Shown: one piece after another, positions 7,422-15,250 of the stretch
How positions within the stretch are numbered: position 1 is the first letter of the stretch
Layout of the letters: the number at the start of each line of letters is the position of its first letter
NCBI GenBank assembly: GCA_030605565.1
Contig: JAUWIB010000043.1
Location: forward strand, 1 to 42,031
Direction: 5' to 3'
Length of the DNA: 42,031 bases
From: a bacterium
GTDB lineage: Bacteria > Zixibacteria > MSB-5A5 > GN15 > FEB-12
Program-made: the position numbers and the translations under genes
The notes under the pieces: generated by a model
What the model was told of the DNA's origin: nothing
The model's database searches: none
The model's input: the letters and a program-made list of their open reading frames with translations, nothing else

Positions 7422-8384
7422 TCACAGTCTCAGGGCGGTCGAGGCCGCTCCCAACAGAGCAGTGTTGTCGTCGAGAATCACACCCACCGGAATATCGGAG
7501 AGCAACGACCCCATCTTGCCCTTCTTGACAAACCGCTGCATAAACCGCCCCTGGTCCAGGATCGTTATAATCTGTCGGGCAATAAGCCCCGCCATGTAGA
7601 TGCCGCCGATAGTCATCCCATTGAGGGCGAGATTACCGGCTTCGGCAGCGTAGCAGTCAACCAGCATATCAACTGTCTTCACCGCGATCTCATCGGCGCC
7701 GGAGAGTGCTTTCTCGATTATCGCCGCCGGCTTGTCACGTGCTTTCTTGAACCAGTCGCTGACCACGGCCCGTTCATGTTCAATCAGGAACCGGTAGACC
7801 GTCTCCACACCGGGCAGGCTAACCACATCCTCCACCTCGACATACCCCTGCAGAGCGTAGATATATTCCCACAGTCCGATCTCCAACTGGTTGCCGGGCG
7901 CAAAGTCGACATGACCACCCTCGGAAGCGTGCGGAGTGTACTTGTGACCGTCGTAGGATACCAACGCCTCACCAAGACCGGCGCCGGCCGCTACCAGACC
8001 GATATTCCCCCGTCGTTTTCTTTTGCCTTCATTAATAGTGTAGAAACTGTCGTCCTTTAAGAGAAACAGCCCATGGGCGGTTGCCTCCAGGTCATTGATC
8101 AACTGCACGCGCTTGAAACTGAACTCGCTCGCGATTTCATCGGCATCGAGCCGCCAGGGGATATTGGTGGCGGTCACGGCGCTATTGATGACCGGCCCGG
8201 CCACGCCGAAACAAGCGGCTGTATCGGCGGCTTCCACCCGCTTGAGATATAGTTTCAGAATCGAACAAAAATCAGAGAAATCCCGGTTGACGAACGTCAT
8301 CTGGTCAAACAACTGGAGTTCACCGTTGCGTTGTTTCACTCTGGCCAGGTTGACTTGTGTCGCTGTAATGTGTCCTGCAATCAT
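7422..8384 (-). CDS. Glucokinase-family (Glk) sugar kinase with an altered phosphate-1 loop
   Basis: A 320-residue protein that aligns along its length with E. coli-type glucokinase (ATP:glucose 6-phosphotransferase). It has the catalytic-Asp segment QLINDLEATAHG, LVAAGAGLGEALV, ASEGGHVDFAP, and a C-terminal NLALNGMTIGGIYMAGLI. The N-terminal ATP-phosphate motif, normally GD[IV]GGTN, reads GHITATQ: the invariant Asp is His and both glycines are lost. The bases at the gene start were re-read and give this directly. Activity may be reduced, lost or redirected. Transcribed with thiamine pyrophosphokinase (4-bp gap). The glucose assignment is tentative. Confidence 0.8.
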   Translation of the reverse strand: MIAGHITATQVNLARVKQRNGELQLFDQMTFVNRDFSDFCSILKLYLKRVEAADTAACFGVAGPVINSAVTATNIPWRLDADEIASEFSFKRVQLINDLEATAHGLFLLKDDSFYTINEGKRKRRGNIGLVAAGAGLGEALVSYDGHKYTPHASEGGHVDFAPGNQLEIGLWEYIYALQGYVEVEDVVSLPGVETVYRFLIEHERAVVSDWFKKARDKPAAIIEKALSGADEIAVKTVDMLVDCYAAEAGNLALNGMTIGGIYMAGLIARQIITILDQGRFMQRFVKKGKMGSLLSDIPVGVILDDNTALLGAASTALRL

Positions 8385-8494
8385 GGTGTGCTATCTATAC
8401 GAGTTAGCTCATCCGATAGTAGCATAGTCTGTAGCTACGGATACCGCAAGAGAAATTACCATACACTTGGAAGCGTTAATCCGCTGTGCCTTCC

Positions 8495-9142
8495 TCACAT
8501 CCTATGCACCCGTTCAACTAGAGCCGCGCGGTTCTCGGCCTTGAAGAAGGCCGTGCCCATCACCAGAATGTCCGCGCCAGCCTTAACCACCGACGTCGCG
8601 TTGGTGCTGTCGACGCCGCCGTCCACCATGATCTGTGTCTTGAGACCATGTGCATCAATATGCTCGCGTGCCGCTTTGATCGTGTCCAGAGCGGACGAGA
8701 TGAAACTCTGCCCGCCGAAACCCGGAAAGACCGACATCACCAGCAAATACTCAAAATGCTCCAGGTGCGGCAGCACCGTGTCAACCGGCGTGTCCGGATT
8801 GAGCGAGATACCTGCCTGCAACCCGAGGGCGTGGATCTGCCTGGCGTACGGCGCCGGATTACTGTGTACCTCAATGTGGAAGGTTATGGCGTCGCCCCCC
8901 GCCTTGGCAAACGGTTCGAAGTATTTCTCCGGCTCGGACAACATCAGATGAACGTCGAGGAACAGGTCGGTTTGGCGACCGATTGTCTTGACGATACCGG
9001 GACCGAAAGAAATGTTCGGCACGAAATGCCCGTCCATGATATCGAGATGGAGCATGTCGACACCGGCGCGTTCGGTTGATTTGATCTCTTCGCCGAGCTG
9101 CGCGAAGTCGGCAGCCAGCACTGACGGGGCGAGTTTTGCCAT
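8495..9142 (-). CDS. rpe: Ribulose-phosphate 3-epimerase
   Basis: A 215-residue TIM-barrel enzyme interconverting ribulose 5-phosphate and xylulose 5-phosphate in the pentose phosphate and Calvin pathways. Metal-site and catalytic segments are intact: KLAPSVLAADFAQLG, MLHLDIMDGHFVPNISFGP, DVHLMLSEPEKY, VMSVFPGFGGQSF and IMVDGGVDSTNA. The start is placed at ATG 9142, since homologues begin just before APSxLAADF. An in-frame ATG at 9199 would add 19 residues with no family match, and neither has a strong ribosome-binding site. The glucokinase-like gene follows 110 bp downstream on the same strand. Confidence 0.94.
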   Translation of the reverse strand: MAKLAPSVLAADFAQLGEEIKSTERAGVDMLHLDIMDGHFVPNISFGPGIVKTIGRQTDLFLDVHLMLSEPEKYFEPFAKAGGDAITFHIEVHSNPAPYARQIHALGLQAGISLNPDTPVDTVLPHLEHFEYLLVMSVFPGFGGQSFISSALDTIKAAREHIDAHGLKTQIMVDGGVDSTNATSVVKAGADILVMGTAFFKAENRAALVERVHRM

Positions 9143-9276
9143 GGCGCCAAGGTCGCGAATTGGGTTTAACTTGGCAATGAAAAACCGCAGGGTCGGCATT
9201 ACAAGCTCAGGAATCTCGACGCTGACACGACGTTTATCCTTCGACTCCGTTCAGGATGACGTCCGTAGTTGCGGCG

Positions 9277-9372
9277 GGTCTTGTCCCGCTGGAAGCGGGA
9301 TGTGACCTGCCGCTCTTGTCAGGCACGTGATTATGTGTCAGGTCACAATCCCGTTGACACGGGATCAAGACC
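9277..9372. repeat. 96-bp nested palindrome
   Basis: The outer arms GGTCTTG-TCCCG and CGGGATCAAGACC pair with one indel, and the inner arms CGGGATGTGACCTG and CAGGTCACAATCCCG pair with one indel. Each arm can also fold on its own, as CCCGC/GCGGG on the left and TCCCG/CGGGA on the right. The element can therefore form either one long hairpin or two short ones. It sits between the queG stop and the rpe start on the minus strand. A 23-bp relative of the AGTCGAAGG-type repeat lies just upstream (about 9238-9262). Confidence 0.6.
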
Positions 9373-9450
9373 AGACACAACGATCCGCGAGGTTTATCAG
9401 CAAGCCCGAACGTCCGGGCCACACTTGTAACCGTAGGCGACGACGAGGTG

Positions 9451-10431
9451 TCAGGACGCCTGACCCTCATTCTCCAGCACGATCCGCGCGTTGCGCTGAA
9501 GGCCGTCGAGTTTGGGGCGAGTAAGGGCAGTACCGGCGGTGAGCGTGAGAAACTGCTCTCTCGATCCGAGGTTGAGCAGTTCATGACAGTCCAGAGATTC
9601 ACCCACACCCTTGCCGGGCAAAAGATCGCGGTGGACTGTGAGTGTAGCGCGCTCATGATTCAACGGACAAACCTCCTGGCATATATCGCACCCAAAAAGA
9701 TTGTCGCCGATTTTTGCGGCCAGTTCGGCTGGGATGTCCGAACGATGCTCGATAGTCAGATACGAGATGCAGCGGCGGGCATCGATCACACCATCCTCGA
9801 CAATCGCACCGGTCGGGCAGGCATCGATACACAGGCGACATTTTCCGCAACGACCGTGGTCTTTCGGGTCGGCCTGATCGAATTCCAGCGGCAACGATGT
9901 TACAATCTCAGCCAGGAAGATCCACGAGCCGAAAGAGCGGTTAATCAACATGCCGTTCTTCCCGATAAACCCCAACCCGGCCCGCTCGGCATAGGCACGC
10001 TCCAGGAACGGTCCGTAGTCGACCCACCATTTGAAGTGGCGAGCCATGTCCGGCATGACGACGGCGTCACGGTTTATCGTCGTCTCGATCTTTCGCAACA
10101 AGGTCTTGATCATTCGGCCGATGACTTTATGGTAGTCTCGTCCCCGGGCATAACGCGACACGCGACCATGGCCGACCGGCATCGACTCGGCGTTCGGCGA
10201 GTAGTAATTCAACCCCAACATGATGACCGAGCGCACTCCCTCCATCAGACTCGACGGATCGCTCCGGCGCTCTTGCGACGCCGCCATCCAGGCCATATCG
10301 GCGTGGTAACCGTGCTGCAACCAATGCCGGTAGCGCTCAGCCGCAGCCGGGATAATCTCCGGCGAGGTGACACCACAAAGATCGAAGCCGGTGTCACGGG
10401 CCAGTTGTTTGATTTGGTCGGATGTTATCAT
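9451..10431 (-). CDS. queG: Epoxyqueuosine reductase
   Basis: A 326-residue cobalamin- and iron-sulfur-dependent enzyme that reduces epoxyqueuosine to queuosine in the anticodon of tRNAs reading NAY codons. Two [4Fe-4S] clusters are visible: CGKCRLCIDACP (C195, C198, C201, C205) and CDICQEVCP (C248, C251, C255), with an extra C221. The likely catalytic Asp is D138 in WWVDYGPFLERA. The full N-terminal cobalamin-binding fold is present. The length is between the short (about 310) and HEAT-extended (about 380) types. It stands alone on the minus strand, separated from rpe by repeat-rich DNA. Confidence 0.95.
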   Translation of the reverse strand: MITSDQIKQLARDTGFDLCGVTSPEIIPAAAERYRHWLQHGYHADMAWMAASQERRSDPSSLMEGVRSVIMLGLNYYSPNAESMPVGHGRVSRYARGRDYHKVIGRMIKTLLRKIETTINRDAVVMPDMARHFKWWVDYGPFLERAYAERAGLGFIGKNGMLINRSFGSWIFLAEIVTSLPLEFDQADPKDHGRCGKCRLCIDACPTGAIVEDGVIDARRCISYLTIEHRSDIPAELAAKIGDNLFGCDICQEVCPLNHERATLTVHRDLLPGKGVGESLDCHELLNLGSREQFLTLTAGTALTRPKLDGLQRNARIVLENEGQAS

Positions 10432-10497
10432 ACTGATCGGAACTCTTCCGCTGTAGCTATTGCAGACATGATAGATGGCGGTGGATGCGGAGTCAAA

Positions 10498-10584
10498 CTA
10501 ATAGTCGCGAGTGTCGGTGTGACCAATCACCTATGGGAAATCGAAGACATTGTGAAGCTGTTAGAAAACAAGGAATCAAATTGA
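10498..10584 (+). pseudogene. IS1-like transposase C-terminal remnant
   Basis: The last 28 codons of a plus-strand frame ending at TGA 10582-10584 read ASVGVTNHLWEIEDIVKLLE. This strongly recalls the conserved C-terminus of IS1-type transposases (PAMAAG[VL]TDH[VL]W-[ST]xEE[IL]V). No upstream transposase body exists: the same frame runs backward only as antisense of queG. It is therefore a decayed fragment lying between queG and the retropepsin gene. Confidence 0.45.
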
Positions 10585-10593
10585 TCCCCGCTG

Positions 10594-11142
10594 CTACTTA
10601 CCACAACACCACTTGTATTTTTTCCCGCTTCCACACGGGCAGGGGGCATTGCGACCAATCTTGCGATTCGGGGGTTTGTCCGATTGCTTTGCTTCTTCTA
10701 CGAAATCCGCTTTAGCTATGGACGGAGTTCGATAAGTGAAGGTGGTCTTGCCTTGAAAATTCGAAACAGAAAAATCACCCACTCCAATCAGATCCATACC
10801 GATTAACATATCTCCCCCGGCAAGCACTCCCTCTGCTACTCTTACAGCCGGGAAACCAACCTTATTTGGCAACATGATACTAACAAGATATGTATTACAG
10901 ATCATTTGGCCGTTTGCAGTCTGTACCCTGGTCTGTCCAGTGGGCTGTAATGAGCACTTTTTAACAACGCTTTTGGAAATCATGGACGCGGAAGCGCCAG
11001 TATCCCATATTGCGTCGAATTCAACGAGTGCGGGGGGGGAAGATTTAGCGGGGTCAAAGCCCACTCCCACAGAAACCTTTGACAACAATACTCTGGAGAA
11101 TCCGTTATACTCTAATGTGAAGGTTGAAACCTTTTCAGCCAA
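10594..11142 (-). CDS. Retropepsin-like aspartic protease with C-terminal SEC-C zinc motif
   Basis: A 182-residue protein. Its retroviral-type aspartyl protease fold has the active-site triad WDTGA (D47-T48-G49) after strand VEFDAI, and the later AGGDMLIGMDLI matching the hydrophobic-hydrophobic-Gly psi-loop of dimeric retropepsins. One DTG per chain implies a homodimer. The last 19 residues, RNAPCPCGSGKKYKWCCGK (C168, C170, C179, C180), form a textbook SEC-C zinc motif, known from the SecA C-terminus. No signal peptide is present, so a cytosolic role is likely. The start codon is TTG, two codons after the DUF5678 stop in the same frame, so translation is coupled. Substrate unknown. Confidence 0.82.
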   Translation of the reverse strand: MAEKVSTFTLEYNGFSRVLLSKVSVGVGFDPAKSSPPALVEFDAIWDTGASASMISKSVVKKCSLQPTGQTRVQTANGQMICNTYLVSIMLPNKVGFPAVRVAEGVLAGGDMLIGMDLIGVGDFSVSNFQGKTTFTYRTPSIAKADFVEEAKQSDKPPNRKIGRNAPCPCGSGKKYKWCCGK

Positions 11143-11148
11143 AGCAGA

Positions 11149-11385
11149 TCAACCTGATGACACGCGGGAGTGAAAGGTCTGGGTAAAGCTCGCGTCTCCA
11201 TGTTCGCATTTCTGGACCAGAAACGTCCCGAGTTCTTCTTCCTTAGAAGTCTTTGTAACCGCCTCAATCTCTGAATCATAAACACCAAGTATCTTCTGAT
11301 TCTTGATTACAATGAACTTGCCTTCATACTTGTCTGCAAGTTCCTTCTGATGTTCTAAGAAATACTCAAACTCTTTTTTCAACAT
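11149..11385 (-). CDS. DUF5678-domain small protein
   Basis: A 78-residue soluble protein matching the DUF5678 pattern: EFEYFLEHQKELADKYEGKF, then KILGVYDSEIEAV, GTFLVQKCEHG and the ending TQTFHSRV. Function is unknown for the whole family. It is the first gene of a two-gene unit with the retropepsin-SEC-C protein, which starts six bases after its stop. Such pairing with single-domain aspartyl proteases is, to my knowledge, common and suggests a joint role. A strong promoter lies at 11413-11440 and GAGG precedes the ATG. Confidence 0.82.
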   Translation of the reverse strand: MLKKEFEYFLEHQKELADKYEGKFIVIKNQKILGVYDSEIEAVTKTSKEEELGTFLVQKCEHGDASFTQTFHSRVSSG

Positions 11386-11412
11386 ATCCTCAATCCCCTT
11401 AACGCCTTATTC

Positions 11413-11440
11413 AATATATCGGCTTTACTCTACTTGTCAA
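11413..11440 (-). promoter_or_regulatory. Sigma-70-type promoter of the DUF5678-retropepsin operon
   Basis: On the minus strand TTGACA (11440-11435), a 16-bp spacer and TATATT (11418-11413). Initiation near 11406 gives a leader of about 20 nt before the ATG at 11385. The hexamers and spacing are the same as those of the tRNA-Gln promoter. Confidence 0.65.
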
Positions 11441-11445
11441 TAGTC

Positions 11446-11467
11446 CGAGGCCAATATAACGGCCTCG
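11446..11467. promoter_or_regulatory. Inverted repeat upstream of the DUF5678 promoter, possible operator
   Basis: A perfect 7-bp inverted repeat, CGAGGCC and GGCCTCG, separated by AATATAAC. It starts five bases upstream of the -35 box of the DUF5678 promoter, in the gap shared with the divergent TPR gene. It could be a repressor or activator site. No cognate regulator is visible in the window. Confidence 0.35.
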
Positions 11468-11585
11468 TCATGCTATTATAAAACGACACAAAAGGCACAA
11501 ATGTTCACTCCCTTTTCGAACTGACCCGCTACCTACTCCACTGGCCGCTTGCTTTTTTCGCAGTGGCGTCGTTTCTTACGAGCCT

Positions 11586-12221
11586 ATGTTCAAACCGGTG
11601 GATCATCCAGCCGACCAGGCGGTTCGGCAACTTGCTTCGAGCGGCTATTGGCCGGCCCGTGCCGCCGTCTGCCTGGCCGAGAGTAAATACTCGCGGGTGG
11701 TGGAGATATGTAACTCTCACTTGCCGAAGGACCCGGACCTGGTGTCGGGACGTTTGATTTTGGCCCGTGCCCTCTACCTCGCCGGACAGCTCGAATCGGG
11801 CGGGCGGCAGTTTCTGCAAGTGCTCGCGCGCGACCCGGACAATCTGGTAGCCCTGAAGTATCTTGGCGATATCGCCCATGATGAAGGGGATGAGGCTGGT
11901 GCTATGGCTCTCTATGGGAGAATCCTGGAGGTCGATCCTCATTGTCGCGGCCTTTGCAGCCCCTTGACAAAAGCCAGGAAAGAAACCACCCGCACTATCA
12001 CCTTCAAAGGCACGGCTGAACGGGCGAAACCCGGGAAACGGTCGTCCAAACTGCGTCAGATTCCGTTTTTTACTGAAACTATCGGTGATTTGTACATGGC
12101 TCAGGGATATCCCCGACTGGCGGCTGAAGTGTTCCGGACCTTAGGTGAGCGGAACCAAAATCCGCGCCTGGCTGAAAAACTGACCAAAGCTGAACAGAGC
12201 ATCACAGATAAGGACAAGTAG
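11586..12221 (+). CDS. Tetratricopeptide-repeat protein
   Basis: A 211-residue soluble protein with at least three TPR-like helical hairpins: AVCLAESKYSRVVEICNSHLP, ILARALYLAGQLESGGRQFL and LKYLGDIAHDEGDEAGAMAL, plus a C-terminal unit LYMAQGYPRLAAEVFRTLG. A basic, low-complexity linker lies near residues 125-150. TPRs mediate protein contacts, but no partner is indicated. It is first in a plus-strand run with the M24 aminopeptidase gene one base downstream, so translation is tightly coupled. Confidence 0.8.
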   Translation: MFKPVDHPADQAVRQLASSGYWPARAAVCLAESKYSRVVEICNSHLPKDPDLVSGRLILARALYLAGQLESGGRQFLQVLARDPDNLVALKYLGDIAHDEGDEAGAMALYGRILEVDPHCRGLCSPLTKARKETTRTITFKGTAERAKPGKRSSKLRQIPFFTETIGDLYMAQGYPRLAAEVFRTLGERNQNPRLAEKLTKAEQSITDKDK

Positions 12222-12222
12222 C

Positions 12223-13308
12223 ATGTCACAGAAGCGCATCGCATTCTTAAGAAAGCAATTCCAGAAAGAAAACCTCGACTGCATGGTAATAGCCCGAGCG
12301 GATCGGATCTTTTATCTATGTGGGTACACCGGCTCTAACGGGTTGCTGGTCGTCACCGACAAGACGGCCCTGTTCCTCACGGATTTCCGATATACCGACC
12401 AGGCCAAAAAAGAAGTGCGCGGCGCTCGTGTGCATGTCATGACCAAGGGCGACCTGCTGGCCTGTCTGGCCGAGTTCCCGCAGTTGAACAAGAAGAATCT
12501 CAGACTGGGTTTCAGCGCCGAATACTTCTCTCTGGTCGAGCGGGACAGGCTGAAAGAAGCGTTGCCGAACATTTTGCCTATTCCGGCTGACAACGTCGTG
12601 GCCGAGTTGGGTTGGGTCAAGGACGCTCAGGAGATCAAGCATATTGCTCGGGCCGCCGAGATCGGCGACATCGCCTTTGAACGGATACTCAATCTGCTGA
12701 AGCCTGGCGTGCGGGAACGTGAAGTCGCAGCCGAGTTGGAGTATCAGATGAAAATGCTCGGCTCGGAGAAACCGGCTTTCGACAGTATCGTAGCCTCGGG
12801 ATATCGATCGGCCATGCCGCATGGCGAGGCTTCGGACAAGAAACTCGCGAAGGGGGATTTCGTCACCTTCGATTTCGGCGCAGTAGTGAACCGCTACGTT
12901 TCGGACATGACGCGCACGGTCGTTATTGGCCGCGCTACGCAACGGCAGAAGAAAATCTACAACCTGGTGCTCAAAGCGCAAAAAGCCGGGGTGGCGAAAG
13001 TACGTGCCGGGATTGAGGCCAAGGCGGTCGATGACACCTGTCGACGTATCATCACCCGAGCCGGTTACGGCAAGAATTTCGGGCACGGCACCGGTCATGG
13101 TATCGGTGTGTATTTTGATCCGATCCATTCAGGACCCCGCCTGTCTACGATTTCCAATGATACGTTGAAGGTAAACAATGTGATAACGGTCGAGCCCGGC
13201 ATATACATTTCAGGCTGGGGCGGCGTGCGGATTGAAGATGACGTAGTCGTAACCAAAACCGGCCATCGAGTGCTGAACCAGGCCCGAAAAAATTTGTTGG
13301 AACTGTAG
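12223..13308 (+). CDS. Xaa-Pro aminopeptidase (M24B metallopeptidase)
   Basis: A 361-residue cytosolic peptidase releasing an N-terminal residue next to proline. An N-terminal creatinase-like domain (to about residue 125) precedes the pita-bread catalytic domain. All five metal ligands are seen: D217 in FDFGA, D228 in SDMTR, H288 in FGHGTGHGIG, E324 in EPGIY and E338 in IEDD. The length fits the PepP/PepQ-like group called proline dipeptidase or Xaa-Pro aminopeptidase; which of these cannot be decided. It sits between the TPR gene and accB, a frequent neighbourhood (peptidase next to accB) in bacteria. Confidence 0.93.
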   Translation: MSQKRIAFLRKQFQKENLDCMVIARADRIFYLCGYTGSNGLLVVTDKTALFLTDFRYTDQAKKEVRGARVHVMTKGDLLACLAEFPQLNKKNLRLGFSAEYFSLVERDRLKEALPNILPIPADNVVAELGWVKDAQEIKHIARAAEIGDIAFERILNLLKPGVREREVAAELEYQMKMLGSEKPAFDSIVASGYRSAMPHGEASDKKLAKGDFVTFDFGAVVNRYVSDMTRTVVIGRATQRQKKIYNLVLKAQKAGVAKVRAGIEAKAVDDTCRRIITRAGYGKNFGHGTGHGIGVYFDPIHSGPRLSTISNDTLKVNNVITVEPGIYISGWGGVRIEDDVVVTKTGHRVLNQARKNLLEL

Positions 13309-13400
13309 AAGCCCTGGCTTATACTTTTTTGATTGGATGAAATCAATAGAATTGCGGCCACGATAGTGCCTTCGGGAAAGCATGGTCGCTGAGGAATTGG

Positions 13401-13901
13401 ATGAACACAAGTTATATCAAAAAGCTAATCAAGTTAGTCGAGGATTCGGAGATAGAATCGCTCGAGGTTTCCAGTTGGGGCCGTCGGATAAGGATCGTGC
13501 AGAAGTTGAACCCATCGAACAACGGTCACAGTGGCCAGACAGCGGTCCTCAGCGCAGCGGCTCCGGCCGCCGCACCCCCGCCGGTCGCAACCGCACCGGC
13601 AGTGGCGCCGACCGCCCCGCCACCCCCAACTCAAGCCACCCCGGTGGAAGACACAGGCAAGTATGTCGAAATCACCTCCCCGATGGTGGGCACCTTCTAC
13701 GCCGCGCCGGCCCCTGACGCTTCGTCCTATGTTTCCATAAACGAAAAGATCAGCGTCGGACAGGTGGTCTGTATTGTCGAGGCCATGAAACTGATGAACG
13801 AAATCGAATCCGAGGTCTCCGGACGTGTTGTAAAGATACTGGTCGAGAACGCTCAACCGGTCGAGTTCGGGCAGGCGGTATTCTTGATCGACCCCGATTG
13901 A
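13401..13901 (+). CDS. accB: Biotin carboxyl carrier protein of acetyl-CoA carboxylase
   Basis: A 166-residue carrier that shuttles carboxybiotin between biotin carboxylase and carboxyltransferase in the first step of fatty-acid synthesis. The biotinyl domain ends the protein, with the biotin site EAMKLMNE (Lys130). The flexible Ala/Pro linker (about residues 50-80) and the short helical N-terminus, MNTSYIKKLIKLVEDSEIESLEV, fit AccB. The biotin carboxylase gene accC, which normally follows, is absent: pilT comes next after 29 bp. The carboxylase partner must be encoded elsewhere. Confidence 0.94.
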   Translation: MNTSYIKKLIKLVEDSEIESLEVSSWGRRIRIVQKLNPSNNGHSGQTAVLSAAAPAAAPPPVATAPAVAPTAPPPPTQATPVEDTGKYVEITSPMVGTFYAAPAPDASSYVSINEKISVGQVVCIVEAMKLMNEIESEVSGRVVKILVENAQPVEFGQAVFLIDPD

Positions 13902-13930
13902 ACCGGGCTCCAAGTTGGAAGGGACTCCAG

Positions 13931-15085
13931 ATGAATCTCAAGCAAATGCTCGTCGAGATGCTCAACCGCAATGCGTCCGACCTTCACATTCGAGTCGGTA
14001 ACCGACCGCACATCCGGGTCAACGGTCAACTGGAACAGATTGCCACCGATCCGGTAACGATCGATTTGATGGATCAGATCGTAGCACAGGTTCTGAACGA
14101 GAAGCAACTGGAGCGTTTCAACCGCAAGCGGGAAATGGACTTGGCGCTATCGGTGTCCAAACTCGGCCGTTTTCGTATCAATTTATTCCGGCAGCGCGGT
14201 ACTTCGGGCGTGGCTATCCGAGCCGTCAACACCCAAGTGCCGGGATTCGAGGAACTCAATCTGCCACCCGTAATCAAGAAACTGGCAGGAGACAATCGTG
14301 GTCTGATCGTCATCACGGGCACTACCGGCTCCGGCAAATCAACTACCCTGGCGGCGATGATCGAAGAGATGAACTCCACTCGCGGTTGCAGCATCCTGAC
14401 CGTAGAAGACCCGATTGAGTACATCTACCGCGACAAGAAGTCGATCATTGCCCAGCGTGAAGTGGGCGGGGACACCGACACCTTTGCTTCGGCTTTGAGG
14501 CATGCTTTCCGACAGGACCCGGACGTAATCCTGATCGGTGAGGTGCGAGACCTGGAAACAATGTCGATCGCCCTGACAGCCGCCGACACCGGTCATCTGG
14601 TATTGACGACCTTGCATACCCTGAACGTAATCGAGACGATCTCGCGGATCATCTCATTCTTCCCGCCGCACCAGCAGCAGCAGATCAGGCTGCTTCTTGG
14701 CGGCACCCTGAAGGCCATCGTCTGCCAGCGTCTGTTGTCTCGTTCCGACATGCCGGGCCGTGTGCCGGCTCTGGAAATCCTGATCAACTCAGGCGCTATC
14801 CGGGAGTGCATTATGGACCCGGAGAAAACTGTCGATATTTCGGAGTTGATAGAACAGGGGGGCGTGCAATACGGAATGCAGACCTTCGACCAGGCCATTA
14901 TGAAGCTCTACAAGCAGGGGTTGATATCCTTTGAGGAGGCTATGGGCCAGGCGACCAACCCGGATGACTTTGATCTGAGAGTCAGGGGTATCACTGGTAC
15001 CGCCGATCGTTGGGGCGATGGTGAAAACGGTGAAGGCGAAGCCTCAACATCGACCGAGACCGACAGCGGTTTGACCAAGTATTGA
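13931..15085 (+). CDS. pilT: Type IV pilus retraction ATPase PilT
   Basis: A 384-residue secretion-type ATPase that powers pilus depolymerisation, and with it twitching motility and DNA uptake. The PilT N-terminal segment ASDLHIRVGNRPHIRVNG is followed by Walker A GTTGSGKST (130-138), the Asp box VEDPIEY, Walker B VILIGEVRD and the His box TGHLVLTTLHT. The late AIRECI element matches the retraction-specific AIRNLIRE region of PilT. The ATG at 13931 is chosen since GGAAGGG lies 7 bases upstream; an upstream TTG at 13898 would add 11 unmatched residues. An acidic Ser/Thr-rich tail ends the protein. Other pilus genes are not in the window. Confidence 0.93.
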   Translation: MNLKQMLVEMLNRNASDLHIRVGNRPHIRVNGQLEQIATDPVTIDLMDQIVAQVLNEKQLERFNRKREMDLALSVSKLGRFRINLFRQRGTSGVAIRAVNTQVPGFEELNLPPVIKKLAGDNRGLIVITGTTGSGKSTTLAAMIEEMNSTRGCSILTVEDPIEYIYRDKKSIIAQREVGGDTDTFASALRHAFRQDPDVILIGEVRDLETMSIALTAADTGHLVLTTLHTLNVIETISRIISFFPPHQQQQIRLLLGGTLKAIVCQRLLSRSDMPGRVPALEILINSGAIRECIMDPEKTVDISELIEQGGVQYGMQTFDQAIMKLYKQGLISFEEAMGQATNPDDFDLRVRGITGTADRWGDGENGEGEASTSTETDSGLTKY

Positions 15086-15092
15086 CAGGGTC

Positions 15093-15118
15093 AAGCCCTG
15101 TTTCTCGCGCTTCGCGCG
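15093..15118. repeat. Dispersed repeat with CGCGC-TTC-GCGCG hairpin, copy 1
   Basis: Eight bases after the pilT stop, a segment with TTTCTCGCGCTTCGCGCG recurs almost unchanged at 40434-40459 (over 20 shared bases). The core CGCGC TTC GCGCG is a perfect tiny hairpin. Related CGCGCTACGCGCG-type palindromes lie at about 1545 and, in reverse, at about 41732. Confidence 0.6.
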
Positions 15119-15221
15119 GCGGCAGCATCTCAGGAAGCTGCCCTGCCAGAGCAAGCTTGTAGCGGTCGAATCTTCAGATTCGGCCACGTCTTTTGCTGAA
15201 TTTCCGTGGCATATCAGTATT

Positions 15222-15250
15222 GTAGGTCAGGTTCCTTGGAACCTGACGCC
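15222..15250. repeat. GTAGG-type stem-loop element between convergent pilT and CPBP genes
   Basis: A 29-bp element differing by one base from 1600-1628. The stem GTCAGGTTCC / GGAACCTGAC has a minimal loop (TT). It ends six bases from the CPBP protease stop codon. A preceding segment with CCGTGGCATATCAGTATT is shared with the copy near 41810-41826, so the repeat unit is longer than the stem. Confidence 0.7.

Noticed and set aside
9448-10584. A 378-codon plus-strand frame opposite queG
   Set aside because: Most of it mirrors the iron-sulfur enzyme QueG. Only its last 28 codons carry independent signal, recorded as an IS1-like remnant.
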